Shown piece after piece: positions 5,976 to 6,383 of a stretch of DNA of 6,383 bases. Numbering within the stretch: position 1 is the first letter of the stretch; each line of letters begins with the position of its first letter. A model generated the notes under the pieces. It saw nothing but the letters and a program-made list of their open reading frames with translations, made no database searches and was not told the DNA's origin. This DNA comes from Dehalococcoidia bacterium (GTDB taxonomy: Bacteria; Chloroflexota; Dehalococcoidia; E44-bin15), in NCBI GenBank assembly GCA_030667555.1, contig DAOUVR010000066.1, positions 1 to 6,383 on the forward strand, given 5' to 3'. The translations under genes were made by a program, and so were the position numbers.

Positions 5976-6189
5976 CAGCCTCCTCGGTTGCCTTCGCTTG
6001 GACCCCAGCGAAATACTGAGGGTCCCTGTGCTTGTGCCATGACTCGTCCCAATGCGGGCCTCAGAGGATTTTCCGGGTCGGCAAACATCCTCAGCCTTAA
6101 CATCCGATATCATTTCGCTTTGTTCGTTCTATTCCACAGGTGACCGGCTCTTGTCGCTGGTAGCACTTGGCAGCGCTGATACTGCACAT
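5976..6189. other. Hairpin-rich stretch downstream of nadD, no confident gene
   Basis: No plausible plus-strand gene and no classic terminator (stem plus T run) follows nadD. Between 5993 and 6119 several exact complementary pairs occur: TTCGCT/AGCGAA (5993-5998 with 6007-6012), GGACCC/GGGTCC (6000-6005 with 6020-6025), CTGAGG/CCTCAG (6016-6021 with 6059-6064, and again 6089-6094), GAGGAT/ATCCTC (6064-6069 with 6087-6092) and AGCGAAAT/ATTTCGCT (6007-6014 with 6112-6119). Some exclude each other. On the minus strand a 47-codon frame (6103-5960, internal ATG at 6088 preceded by AAGG) runs into the nadD 3' end; its product, about MFADPENPLRPALGRVM onward, belongs to no family I know. This could be a dispersed repeat, a small RNA, a decayed gene or chance structure. 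Confidence 0.35.
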
Positions 6190-6381
6190 TCAACTGCCCC
6201 TTGGTAGAACGCTCTTGGTGTCCATCCCGAGATCAGAAGCCAGTGGTGCGCATGTAATAGCGAAATTTGCCCCGACAGAGTTGGTGAACTCAAAAAACCC
6301 GTCTCCGCTAGTAGCTGTACACTGATGGCCCCTGGAGTTTATATTGACCATTATCTTATCTCTGTCATCTTTAATTATCAT
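6190..6381 (-). CDS. Hypothetical protein, C-terminal or small ORF at window edge
   Basis: A 63-codon frame on the minus strand. The first ATG (6381-6379) is two bases from the window edge, so the true start may lie outside and no ribosome binding site can be judged. I do not recognise the protein. The middle, CTATSGDGFFEFTNSVGANF, is reminiscent of a beta-sandwich strand pattern seen in carboxypeptidase-regulatory-like or adhesin repeats (a 'G-FEFTN' turn), but this is a weak resemblance over a short length. The C-terminus (MDTKSVLPRGS) is nondescript. There is no membrane segment. It points towards nadD (convergent), with the hairpin-rich stretch between the two stops. It may be the tail of a larger gene, a remnant, or chance. 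Confidence 0.3.
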   Translation of the reverse strand: MIIKDDRDKIMVNINSRGHQCTATSGDGFFEFTNSVGANFAITCAPLASDLGMDTKSVLPRGS

Positions 6382-6383
6382 CT

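Noticed and set aside
5993..6025. Hairpin just after nadD as a Rho-independent terminator
   Set aside because: Stems are only 6 bp and no T run follows on the plus strand, so it does not meet the usual pattern.
5583..6113. 176-codon minus-strand open frame opposite nadD
   Set aside because: Most of it is antisense to nadD, whose motifs are all intact; the predicted protein has no family pattern and no ribosome binding site.
6110..6140. Sequence resembling a tRNA T-arm (ttgttcgttctattcc)
   Set aside because: The T-stem does not pair, and there is no matching acceptor, D or anticodon arm around it.

Overview
The window looks like a piece of a bacterial chromosome of moderate GC content. The best guess is a Chloroflexota/Dehalococcoidia-type organism. 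That guess rests on a short Obg GTPase (418 aa) carrying the C-terminal OCT domain, obg and nadD joined by a stop/start overlap, a DrrAB-type ABC exporter, a single-domain GTP cyclohydrolase I and frequent TTG/GTG starts. It is an inference from overall character and could not be tested by a search. There are no rRNA or tRNA genes, no CRISPR array, no transposase and no phage gene.

Layout: bases 1-566 are the 3' part of a threonine synthase gene (plus strand). A 103-base gap leads to a flavin reductase-like gene (670-1248), followed after 11 bases by folE (1260-1820, TTG start). folE converges on a two-gene ABC exporter operon on the minus strand; the folE and permease stop codons are separated by one base. 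The exporter is an ATPase (2613-3608) whose stop overlaps the TTG start of the six-helix permease (1822-2616). A 505-base AT-rich spacer (3609-4113) separates this operon from the divergent obg (4114-5370) and nadD (5370-5975) pair. The spacer contains a likely exporter promoter at its left end and, before obg, an AT-rich dyad that covers a perfect TATAAT box. After nadD come about 400 bases without a confident gene: first a hairpin-rich stretch (about 5993-6119), then a 63-codon open frame on the minus strand that runs close to the window edge.

Functionally the genes are mostly housekeeping: threonine synthesis (ThrC), folate/pterin entry (FolE), ribosome assembly and GTP sensing (Obg) and NAD synthesis (NadD). 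To these are added one flavin-dependent protein of unknown substrate and one exporter of unknown cargo. I did not find a clear new biological system. The parts most worth a second look are the dyad over the obg promoter, the structured stretch downstream of nadD, and the Asp-to-Glu change in the Obg G3 motif.
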